A DNA stretch of 64,000 nucleotides, taken from assembly GCA_028710525.1 (NCBI GenBank), contig JAQTTY010000011.1, positions 61,020-125,019 of the forward strand, written 5' to 3'. Positions 57,115-64,000 of this stretch are shown one piece after another. Source of the DNA: Gallionella sp. Its GTDB lineage: Bacteria; Pseudomonadota; Gammaproteobacteria; Burkholderiales; Gallionellaceae. Numbering within the stretch: position 1 is the stretch's first letter; each line of letters starts with the position of its first letter. The position numbers and the translations under genes were made by a program. The notes beneath the pieces were generated by a model. That model was not told the origin of the DNA, ran no database searches, and was given only the letters and a program-made list of their open reading frames with translations.

Positions 57115-58161
57115 ATGAAGTCACTCTCTCTATCCTGCCTACTGCTGACCATATTCATCTCACAATCACAGGCCGAGCCACTCTCATCATGCACAGTGCG
57201 CTTTCCCAGCGACGATGCGGCACGCCTGAAGTGCTATGACCAAGCGCCGCCCAGTAGCACTTTGCTCAATCAGGATATGCAGGATGAAGCTGCGCAAGCG
57301 GCCATCATCAAAGCTGAATTGGCGCGCCGCTCCTATCTGACCCGGGTGTGGAATCTGGACGATTTGAATAATACAGATGACAGCAAACTGGGCCGCTTAG
57401 AGCCCTATCGCCAAAACTACATCATGGTGCGCGAAACCAATAGTCTCAACAACCAGCCCAATACACCGGCCCCGCTGCATGCGACTCTGGTCGCCAACCC
57501 ATATCAATCACTAGAGACAAAATATCTCATCAGCGTTAAAGCTGATATCGGCACGCAGCGCGACATCAATTTATTCGGCTTCAAGACCCTGCGTCTTTGG
57601 GGCGCGTACACACAGCAGTCGAACTGGCAGATGTTCAATACCAAAAACTCTTCGCCCTTCCGCGAGACCAACTATGAGCCTGAGTTGATCGCCACTTTCG
57701 GTACCGCGCGCGAATCAGGCCTGAAACTGGTCAATCTAGGCTTGGAACATCAATCCAACGGCAGACCGATGCCCGAATCGCGTAGCTGGAACCGCCTATA
57801 TGCTTTGACCGGTTGGGAGTGGAACAACGTCACCTCGCTGATGGGCAGATTGTGGTGGCGGGTACCGGAGAATATCGCCAGAGATGACAACCCTGATATC
57901 ACCAACTATATCGGCCACGCAGATATGGTGTTGCGTTGGGAGCCTGCCGACAAATCGCAAGCCATCTCATTGCTGCTGCGCAACAACTTAGTACTCAGTA
58001 ACAACCGCGGCTACGGCCAGCTGGATTGGGCCACGCCCATCAATGCGGGTGACTCTTCGCGCTTCCACATCCAGCTCAGCTCGGGTTTCGGTGAGACACT
58101 GATCGACTACAACCACTACCAGACCACATTGGGCTTTGGTTTTTCATTCAGGGAATGGTGA
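57115..58161 (+). CDS. pldA: Outer-membrane phospholipase A
   Basis: 348 residues from MKSLSLSCLLLTIF, which starts a signal peptide; the upstream in-frame ATG lacks one. Mature part is strand-rich. Catalytic residues lie in LEHQSNGRPMPESRSWNRLY: the His-x-Ser pair and the downstream Asn of the family. OmpLA hydrolyses phospholipids that have reached the outer leaflet of the outer membrane. Its stop overlaps the truncated-haemoglobin gene. Confidence 0.92.
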   Translation: MKSLSLSCLLLTIFISQSQAEPLSSCTVRFPSDDAARLKCYDQAPPSSTLLNQDMQDEAAQAAIIKAELARRSYLTRVWNLDDLNNTDDSKLGRLEPYRQNYIMVRETNSLNNQPNTPAPLHATLVANPYQSLETKYLISVKADIGTQRDINLFGFKTLRLWGAYTQQSNWQMFNTKNSSPFRETNYEPELIATFGTARESGLKLVNLGLEHQSNGRPMPESRSWNRLYALTGWEWNNVTSLMGRLWWRVPENIARDDNPDITNYIGHADMVLRWEPADKSQAISLLLRNNLVLSNNRGYGQLDWATPINAGDSSRFHIQLSSGFGETLIDYNHYQTTLGFGFSFREW

Positions 58162-58556
58162 ACATGACAACAGAAGAAGATACACATTACGAACGCATAG
58201 GTGGAGCTGATACGGTGCGCGCACTGGTGGTGCGCTTCTATCAGATCATGGACGAGTTGCCCGAGGCCTATGGCATACGCAAGATGCATGCGCCACATTT
58301 GCAAAGCGCCGAAGATAAACTATTCAAATTCCTGTCCGGCTGGATGGGTGGGCCACAGTTATTCGTAGAGGAATATGGCCACCCTAGACTACGTGCGCGT
58401 CATCTACCTTTCGCCATCGGCAACTCCGAACGCGACCAATGGCTGCTATGCATGAATCGCTCGCTCGACGAGGTTGTTGGTGATGTGACTTTGCGCAGAG
58501 AACTCTCGGCTGCGTTCGCCAAGGTCGCAGAGCATATGCGTAATCGCGAAGGTTGA
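58155..58556 (+). CDS. Group II truncated haemoglobin
   Basis: 133 residues (or 130 from the ATG at 58164) with the 2/2 globin fold: HYERIGGADTVRALVVRFYQIMDELPEA and the proximal His in RLRARHLPFAIG. WMGGPQLFVEEYGHP is the group II block. Binds O2 or NO with haem; roles in NO detoxification or O2 supply are suggested for the group. It overlaps pldA. Confidence 0.92.
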   Translation: MVNMTTEEDTHYERIGGADTVRALVVRFYQIMDELPEAYGIRKMHAPHLQSAEDKLFKFLSGWMGGPQLFVEEYGHPRLRARHLPFAIGNSERDQWLLCMNRSLDEVVGDVTLRRELSAAFAKVAEHMRNREG

Positions 58557-58560
58557 GAGC

Positions 58561-59307
58561 CTAGCCAGCTTCAGTAGCAGAATTTGACAACAAGCGATTC
58601 AACACTGCCCCAGCTAACATAAAACCGAACAGCGGCGGCATGTAGCTGATGGTGCCATTTACTGAGCGTGGACGGCCTCGATCTACCGGTTGCGGTGGCA
58701 AAGGTGGTCTGGCGTTCTCGTCGGTGTAGACAGTAAGCACGCCCTGTTTTATGCCCAAGTCGCGCAGATGTTTACGCATCTCTCTGGCCAACGCACATAC
58801 GCTGGTTTCGCTGATATCCGCCACCTTGATGCGGGTCGGATCAAGCTTATTACCGGCACCCATACTGGATGCTACCTTGTATCCCTGACCTAGGCTGTAA
58901 GCCACTAAGGCGACTTTGCAATTCATCGAGTCTATGCAGTCGATGACGTAATCGCAGTCTTGCGGAACCAGTTCGTGGACATTCTCGCGCCCGAGGAAAG
59001 TACGTATCAACGTCACCTGACAGTCGGGGTTGATATCAGCGATACGTGCGCGCATCAGTTCTGCTTTGGATTGCCCTACGGTCGAGAGCAAAGCGGGCAA
59101 CTGACGATTTATATTGCTAGTCGCAACCACGTCGTGATCCATCAGCGTCAAGCGTCCTACGCCTGCGCGTGCCAAGGCTTCAGTGCAATAGGAGCCGACG
59201 CCGCCAAGACCAGCCACAAAGATATGTTTATCGCGCAGCATCGCGATACCTTCGTCACCCAGTAATATCTGGGTACGTTCAAATTGGGGGGGTAGGGTAG
59301 GTTTCAT
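58561..59307 (-). CDS. tcdA: tRNA threonylcarbamoyladenosine dehydratase TcdA
   Basis: 248 residues of the ThiF/E1-like family. Nucleotide-binding GLGGVGSYCTEALARAGVG, the substrate block DHDVVATSNINRQLPALLSTVGQ and DCIDSMNCKVALVAY are typical. Converts t6A37 in tRNA to cyclic ct6A. Follows tatD by seven bases on the minus strand. Confidence 0.94.
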   Translation of the reverse strand: MKPTLPPQFERTQILLGDEGIAMLRDKHIFVAGLGGVGSYCTEALARAGVGRLTLMDHDVVATSNINRQLPALLSTVGQSKAELMRARIADINPDCQVTLIRTFLGRENVHELVPQDCDYVIDCIDSMNCKVALVAYSLGQGYKVASSMGAGNKLDPTRIKVADISETSVCALAREMRKHLRDLGIKQGVLTVYTDENARPPLPPQPVDRGRPRSVNGTISYMPPLFGFMLAGAVLNRLLSNSATEAG

Positions 59308-59314
59308 TCCGCGA

Positions 59315-60103
59315 TTATAAAGCCTGCAGTCGCTTTCTCAGCATAGGTAACACGCTAGCTGCATTTGCCGTAGTCTCGGCAGCGACTTCTTCAAGACTCA
59401 TGCTACGCAACTCAGCCAAGGTCATTGCGATGCGTTGCAAGTTTGCCGGCCGATTAGGAACGCCGCGAGGGAGAAAGTCTGGTGGGATGTCCGGTCCGTC
59501 TGTTTCCAACACGATACTTTCCATAGGCAATGTTGCTGCCAATTCACGGATACGCAAGGCACGTGTATGCGTCATCGCGCCACCAAAGCCCAACTTGAAA
59601 CCTAGCTTGATGAACTCATCAGCCTGTTGGCGACTGCCATTGAATGCATGTGCAATACCGCCGTTTACCTTGATACGTCTTAAATTTTTAAGCACAGTGT
59701 CTTGCGCGCGCCGCACATGCAGTAACACCGGCAGATCGAACTCGCGCGCTAGTTTCAATTGCTCTGCAAAGTAGTATTCTTGACGCTCTCTATCGTAGTT
59801 ATCCACGAAGAAGTCCAGACCGATCTCTCCAACTGCCACCGCGCGCTCCTGCTCTAGCGTCGCTCGGAGCTTAGGCAAATCACCCTCTTCTGCCTGACCG
59901 ACCAGTAATGGATGAATGCCATATGCCGCAAGGCAGTTGTCATGGCGCAAACAGAGTGCCTTTACTGCTGAAAAATTGGAGTAGGAAACTGCGGGGATGA
60001 TGATAGTGCGTACGTCACACGCAACAGCTTCGATAACGATTTCGGCTTGTTGATCGCCGAACTCTGCCGCATCTAGATGGCAGTGAGTGTCGACGATATG
60101 CAT
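59315..60103 (-). CDS. tatD: TatD-family hydrolase
   Basis: 262 residues, metal-dependent DNase fold. Metal ligands are seen in DTHCHLD, AVGEIGLD, LPVLLHVRRAQ, GIAHAFNGSR and LETDGPD. The family includes 3'-5' exonucleases and D-aminoacyl-tRNA-like deacylases; the exact activity is uncertain. Lies between the quinone reductase-like gene and tcdA. Confidence 0.92.
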   Translation of the reverse strand: MHIVDTHCHLDAAEFGDQQAEIVIEAVACDVRTIIIPAVSYSNFSAVKALCLRHDNCLAAYGIHPLLVGQAEEGDLPKLRATLEQERAVAVGEIGLDFFVDNYDRERQEYYFAEQLKLAREFDLPVLLHVRRAQDTVLKNLRRIKVNGGIAHAFNGSRQQADEFIKLGFKLGFGGAMTHTRALRIRELAATLPMESIVLETDGPDIPPDFLPRGVPNRPANLQRIAMTLAELRSMSLEEVAAETTANAASVLPMLRKRLQAL

Positions 60104-60120
60104 CTGCAGTGTAGGTCGGA

Positions 60121-61137
60121 TTACGGTAGCGAGAATAGGCCCATGGTGACAATGATCTTGCCCATCACCCCACCCTTTTCGATTAGCTTGTGTGCTTGCC
60201 CGACTTCGATCAAGGGCAGCTGACGCGACACCAATACGCCCAGCTTGCCGGCCTCGATCAGCTTCGCTCCCTCTTCCAATATCTTGCGCTGTCTGATGCG
60301 CTGATCGTGCATCTTCATCAACTGTGCGGTTAGCATTAACTCGTAGCAGATGGTGAGGTTACGTAGGCGTGCCTGCTGTGCGTCTTCTAGCGTCATCGCA
60401 GTGGCAATGATGCTGACGATCTTTCCGCCTATCTTGGTAGCCTGTATCGATTTAGTAAAAGTCTCACCACCGACAGTGTCCAGCACCACATCCACTCCTT
60501 GCATGCCGGTCCACAACATCACTTCATCGACGAATTTTTGTTTTTTGTAATTGATGACCTTGTGTGCGCCCAAAGAGTTTGTCAGCGCAGCCTTCTTATC
60601 GTCGCTCACGGTTACGGCCACTTTTGCCCCTAAGTGACGCGCCAGTTGTACGGCGATATGGCCCACTCCACCGGCGCCACCGTGGATAAGTACGGTCTGT
60701 CCAGGCTGGATATTGGCTTTTTCCACCAATGCTTCCCATGCAGTAATTAATACCAAAGGAATGGCGGCGCTGTCTTGCATACTCAGGTTAGCGGGCTTGG
60801 CTGCGCAACAATCTTCATGCAGTGTGGTGTATTCAGCATAGCAACCAGGATCTAGTCCTATGCCACCATTATTGAAGTAAACCTGATCACCCACTTTGAA
60901 TCGCGTCACTTCAGTACCGATCTCGTCCACGATGCCTGCACCGTCGCAACCCAGTATCGCCGGTAGTTTGTCAGGATAGTAGACGGGTTTCATGCGCAGC
61001 TTGGTATCCAAAGGGTTGATACCCGCTGCGGCGAGCTTCACGCGCAGATGCAGGGGCGACAATACCTCAGGGACATCTAGGTCACGCAGATGCATGACAT
61101 CAATTCCACCGGCAGAGGTCGTAAGCATGGTTTGCAT
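60121..61137 (-). CDS. Zinc-free medium-chain alcohol dehydrogenase / quinone oxidoreductase
   Basis: 338 residues of the MDR superfamily. GroES-like N-terminal domain and NADPH-binding motif LIHGGAGGVGHIAVQLARHLGAKV. It lacks the structural-zinc cysteines of alcohol dehydrogenase, so it is closer to quinone oxidoreductases/enoyl reductases. Substrate unknown. It heads the leftward group with tatD and tcdA and is divergent from aroC. Confidence 0.9.
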   Translation of the reverse strand: MQTMLTTSAGGIDVMHLRDLDVPEVLSPLHLRVKLAAAGINPLDTKLRMKPVYYPDKLPAILGCDGAGIVDEIGTEVTRFKVGDQVYFNNGGIGLDPGCYAEYTTLHEDCCAAKPANLSMQDSAAIPLVLITAWEALVEKANIQPGQTVLIHGGAGGVGHIAVQLARHLGAKVAVTVSDDKKAALTNSLGAHKVINYKKQKFVDEVMLWTGMQGVDVVLDTVGGETFTKSIQATKIGGKIVSIIATAMTLEDAQQARLRNLTICYELMLTAQLMKMHDQRIRQRKILEEGAKLIEAGKLGVLVSRQLPLIEVGQAHKLIEKGGVMGKIIVTMGLFSLP

Positions 61138-61218
61138 CTTGCAGCTCCTTCGTAAAATCGCTTCGACGCCTATGTTAAACTGCGCGCCTTAAATTTGCAC
61201 ATTCTTGGCGGTCTATAT

Positions 61219-62307
61219 ATGTCTGGAAACACTCTCGGTACATTGTTCACAGTGACATCATTCGGCGAATCTCACGGCGCCGCCATAGGTTGTATCGTAG
61301 ATGGCTGCCCCCCAGGCTTGTCGCTGTGTGAAGCTGATATCCAGCTCGACCTTGATCGCCGCAAGCCAGGCACCTCGCGTCACGTCACTCAGCGTCGTGA
61401 ATCTGACACGGTAGAGATCCTTTCCGGCATCTTCGAAGGTAAAACCACTGGTACACCTATAGCCCTGCTGATACGCAATGAAGACCAGCGTAGTAAGGAC
61501 TACGGAAATATCGCCGAGACTTTCCGTCCTGGCCATGCCGATTACACTTACACGCAAAAGTATGGCTTCCGCGACCACCGCGGGGGTGGCCGTTCGTCAG
61601 CACGCGAGACAGCTGTCCGTGTAGCTGCTGGCGCGATTGCTAAAAAGTGGCTTAACGAGCGCTACGGGGTCGTGATACGCGGCTATATGTCACAGCTGGG
61701 CGAGATAGCAGTGCCTTTCAAGAGCTGGGAGGGTGTGAATGACAACCCCTTCTTCGTGGCAGACTCCAACTATGTCGACCAGTTGGAAAGTTATATGGAT
61801 GCGCTACGCAAATCTGGCGACTCCATAGGTGCGAAACTGACGGTCGTTGCCGAATATGTTCCGGTAGGTTGGGGAGAGCCGGTGTATGACAGACTCGATG
61901 CTGAAATCGCTTACGCATTGATGGGCATCAACGCAGCTAAGGGTGTTGAGATAGGCGATGGTTTTGCATGCGTCACTCAGCACGGTAGCGAGCACGGCGA
62001 CGAGATGACTCCCGATGGCTTCCTCTCGAATCATGCCGGCGGCATCTTAGGTGGCATCTCCACCGGACAAGACATCATCGCGCATGTCGCCATCAAGCCT
62101 ACATCCAGCATCCGAATTCCACGCCGATCCATCGATCGCAGTGGCAACCCCATCATGGTCGAGACTCATGGCCGCCATGATCCGTGCGTCGGCATACGTG
62201 CAACACCTATTGCGGAAGCGATGATTGCTATCGTACTGATGGATCACGCCTTGCGTCAGCGCGGTCAAAATGCTGATGTACAATGTACGACGCCCAAGAT
62301 CGCATGA
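61219..62307 (+). CDS. aroC: Chorismate synthase
   Basis: 362 residues from [20 protein letters not shown], the canonical N-terminus; an in-frame TTG at 61195 is less likely. Converts EPSP to chorismate using reduced FMN. Family blocks [18 protein letters not shown] and the RP(G)[26 protein letters not shown] signature are intact. It overlaps the DUF1439 gene by four bases. Confidence 0.97.
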   Translation: MSGNTLGTLFTVTSFGESHGAAIGCIVDGCPPGLSLCEADIQLDLDRRKPGTSRHVTQRRESDTVEILSGIFEGKTTGTPIALLIRNEDQRSKDYGNIAETFRPGHADYTYTQKYGFRDHRGGGRSSARETAVRVAAGAIAKKWLNERYGVVIRGYMSQLGEIAVPFKSWEGVNDNPFFVADSNYVDQLESYMDALRKSGDSIGAKLTVVAEYVPVGWGEPVYDRLDAEIAYALMGINAAKGVEIGDGFACVTQHGSEHGDEMTPDGFLSNHAGGILGGISTGQDIIAHVAIKPTSSIRIPRRSIDRSGNPIMVETHGRHDPCVGIRATPIAEAMIAIVLMDHALRQRGQNADVQCTTPKIA

Positions 62308-62870
62308 TTACTTTCGTGAGACAGCACTTCAGGAAGTTGCTTTTGTTATGCACTCTCGGTGTACTCAATGCTTGTGCCGCTTTGATTCCGCATGATTACC
62401 TGATCACCCAGCAAAAGCTCACTAATAAATTACAGAGCTCTTTTCCCTTCAAACATGATTTAGGTAACGGCTTGTTCAGCGTCACTGTAGATATGCCAAC
62501 CTTGGGATTCGATACTGAGCACAATCGTGTCGCTATCCATAGCGAGTTCTCCGCATACTCTATCTTGAGCGCTCCTTTGCATGGCAACCTGACCATGTCG
62601 AGCGCTTTGCGATTCGATGCCGATCAACGTGCGATTTTTTTAAAGGAACCGCAGTTTGACAACCTCACGATCATGCAGGATGACAGTTTTGCAGAATTGC
62701 TGCGCCCAGCTATGAATCTGGTACTTGTAGAGTTTCTCCGCACCAATGCGCTGTACCGCTTCGAGCCTGACGAGCTCCGCTTTGCTGGGACAGACATCGA
62801 TATCACAGGCATCGATGTTGTCACTGACGGTATAAGCGTCAAGTTAGCGCCGAGAAAGAGTCATCTTTAA
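62304..62870 (+). CDS. DUF1439 (YceB-like) lipoprotein
   Basis: 188 residues from the ATG that overlaps the aroC stop (ATGA). Signal with lipobox VLNAC makes it a lipoprotein. [16 protein letters not shown] and the long strand-rich C-terminal part are typical of DUF1439/YceB, related to lipid-binding (tubular lipid-binding fold) proteins. Function unproven. Convergent with trhO. Confidence 0.85.
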   Translation: MITFVRQHFRKLLLLCTLGVLNACAALIPHDYLITQQKLTNKLQSSFPFKHDLGNGLFSVTVDMPTLGFDTEHNRVAIHSEFSAYSILSAPLHGNLTMSSALRFDADQRAIFLKEPQFDNLTIMQDDSFAELLRPAMNLVLVEFLRTNALYRFEPDELRFAGTDIDITGIDVVTDGISVKLAPRKSHL

Positions 62871-62880
62871 CGCCATCAAC

Positions 62881-63807
62881 TTATTTGTGCTTGGCAAGTT
62901 TTGCACCTAGATGCTTTTCTCCGCGCTGCTTAGCTAGCTCCACTTGCTTTTGACGTTCGCGTGCAGCCATCAATTTCTCTTCCGTCATACCGTCGTAGCA
63001 ATTGGGGCAAGAGATACCCGCTTCAAATTTTGGTGATGCCTTTTGCTCCTCCGAAATCGGTCGCGAACATCCGTAGCATAACTCGTAATGTCCCGCTTCC
63101 AAGCCTTGTCCGACAGCTACTCGTTGATCGAAGACAAAGCACTCACCTTCCCATAGGCTCTGATTTTCCGGTACATTTTCCAGATACTTTAAAATGCCAC
63201 CCTGCAGGTGATATACGTTGGCAAATCCTTCTTTCAACATGTAGGCTGAAGCCTTTTCACATCGTATCCCGCCCGTGCAGAACATAGCGACTTTAGGCTG
63301 CTTATTTGGATCGAAATGATTTTTAACGTACTCCGGAAACTCACGGAATGTCGTGATGTGCGGGTTCACAGCGCCCTTGAATGTTCCGACTTCGACCTCA
63401 TAGTCATTTCTCGTATCCACCAGCAACACGCTCGGATCGTTGATCAACGCATTCCAATCCTCAGGCCTAACGTACTCGCCAACCAGTTCGGTTGGATCAA
63501 TACCTGCCACGCCCATCGTCACGATCTCCTTCTTGAGCTTGACCTTCATGCGATAGAAGGGCTCGCCTTCAGCGCTAGACTCTTTATGCGGCAAGTCCGC
63601 TAGACGCGAATCACTACGCAGATACTGCAAAATACTGTCTATATTCTGTCGCGTACCGGCTATCGTGCCATTGATGCCTTCTTCCGCCAGCAACAAAGTG
63701 CCTGTGATATCCAGTTCATCGCATCTCGCCTGCAGAGGTTCACGCAGCGTGATGTAATCACCTAGCTTTACGAATTTGTACAATGCTGCGACCACTTTGT
63801 TACTCAT
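62881..63807 (-). CDS. trhO: tRNA uridine(34) hydroxylase TrhO (YceA)
   Basis: 308 residues: N-terminal acylphosphatase-like domain ([27 protein letters not shown]) and a rhodanese domain with catalytic Cys in [14 protein letters not shown]. The C-terminal extension has CYGCSRPIS and [10 protein letters not shown]. Uses O2 to make 5-hydroxyuridine in tRNA. In E. coli too it is near yceB-type genes, which fits the DUF1439 neighbour. Confidence 0.94.
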   Translation of the reverse strand: MSNKVVAALYKFVKLGDYITLREPLQARCDELDITGTLLLAEEGINGTIAGTRQNIDSILQYLRSDSRLADLPHKESSAEGEPFYRMKVKLKKEIVTMGVAGIDPTELVGEYVRPEDWNALINDPSVLLVDTRNDYEVEVGTFKGAVNPHITTFREFPEYVKNHFDPNKQPKVAMFCTGGIRCEKASAYMLKEGFANVYHLQGGILKYLENVPENQSLWEGECFVFDQRVAVGQGLEAGHYELCYGCSRPISEEQKASPKFEAGISCPNCYDGMTEEKLMAARERQKQVELAKQRGEKHLGAKLAKHK

Positions 63808-63892
63808 CGCGATATCCTGTTTTTTGAGGTTGCGGCTAGTTTAACTGCTAAGAAGCAGGCCATCTGCTCCAGTTTTTTGCTTCAATAAAAGT

Positions 63893-63927
63893 AAAACCCC
63901 CTCATCGGGGGTACCGAGAGGGGGTTT
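63893..63927 (-). terminator. Terminator of the rRNA operon
   Basis: AAACCCCCTC (63894-63903) pairs with GAGGGGGTTT (63918-63927). Reading the minus strand, it follows the 5S gene by about 11 bases and ends in TTTT. Confidence 0.88.
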
Positions 63928-63938
63928 ACTGTGTAAGG

Positions 63939-64000
63939 AGTCTGACGATGACCTACTTTCGCATGGAAGAACCACACTATCATTGGCGCGGAGCCGTTTC
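63939..64000 (-). rRNA. rrf: 5S ribosomal RNA, 3' part
   Basis: The minus strand reads GGCTCCGCGCCAATGATAGTGTGG ending GAAAGTAGGTCATCGTCAGA, the conserved 3' half of bacterial 5S rRNA (compare GATGGTAGTGTGG and GAGAGTAGGGA in E. coli). The 5' half and the 23S and 16S genes lie beyond the right edge. Confidence 0.93.

Overview
The window is ordinary chromosomal DNA of a Gram-negative betaproteobacterium. Gene order and protein flavour (argH next to algZ-algR, hemA-prfA-prmC-grxD, zapA followed by 6S RNA, a BtuM-type cobalamin importer, the DUF3683 FAD/Fe-S oxidoreductase) suggest the Nitrosomonadales, perhaps near Gallionellaceae. That placement is an inference from familiarity, not from a search. 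Base composition looks moderate throughout. I saw no prophage, transposase, CRISPR array or integron, and no tRNA gene.

Layout. 1-5.4 kb (minus): a cbb3 terminal oxidase operon, ccoN-O-Q-P, a 40-residue one-helix protein that resembles CcoM, then ccoG and a FixH fragment cut by the window edge. 5.7-9.0 kb: the AlgZ/AlgR two-component pair, divergent from argH. 9.0-14 kb (minus): grxD, prmC, prfA, hemA, metK. 14-17.2 kb (plus): two LpxL-like acyltransferases and ubiD. 17.2-20 kb (minus): four small outer-membrane beta-barrel genes, mostly separated by hairpins. 20.2-25.8 kb: bioA, a nitronate monooxygenase-like gene, groES-groEL under sigma-32 and HrcA/CIRCE signals, and a small cytochrome c. 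25.9-30.8 kb (plus): the branched-chain amino acid ABC importer livK-H-M-G-F. 30.8-36.3 kb (minus): a hydrolase lipoprotein, a DUF4105 protein, a DUF3015 protein, a TauE-like exporter, an EVE protein, 6S RNA, zapA and a small coiled-coil gene. 36.4-42.1 kb (plus): a cobalamin riboswitch, btuB, btuM, cobO, then msbA. 42.1-47.4 kb: a peroxiredoxin, a CHASE2/SH3/M48-peptidase operon and a convergent leucine-rich-repeat kinase. 47.6-51.1 kb: a sodium/solute symporter and phoB-phoR behind a Pho box. 51.1-57 kb (minus): a 1271-residue FAD/Fe-S oxidoreductase, a HIT protein and an unrecognised 523-residue protein. 57-63.8 kb: pldA and a truncated haemoglobin, tcdA-tatD-quinone reductase, aroC and a DUF1439 lipoprotein, trhO. 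The end is the 3' tail of a 5S rRNA gene, so an rRNA operon on the minus strand enters the window from the right.

How it works together. The cbb3 oxidase, its assembly factors and the cytochrome c point to microaerobic respiration. B12 uptake looks complete in one place: outer-membrane receptor, solo inner-membrane importer and adenosyltransferase, with a riboswitch at the head. Envelope functions are over-represented: lipid acylation and export, beta-barrels, a phospholipase, and the CHASE2/SH3/M48 set.

The most interesting candidates for undescribed biology are the CHASE2-SH3-M48 operon, whose sensor has an unrecognised output domain; the 523-residue protein tightly linked to the FAD/Fe-S oxidoreductase; the small cbb3-linked membrane protein; two palindrome-bounded intra-operon elements starting at a stop codon; and the apparent switch helices of the cobalamin riboswitch.
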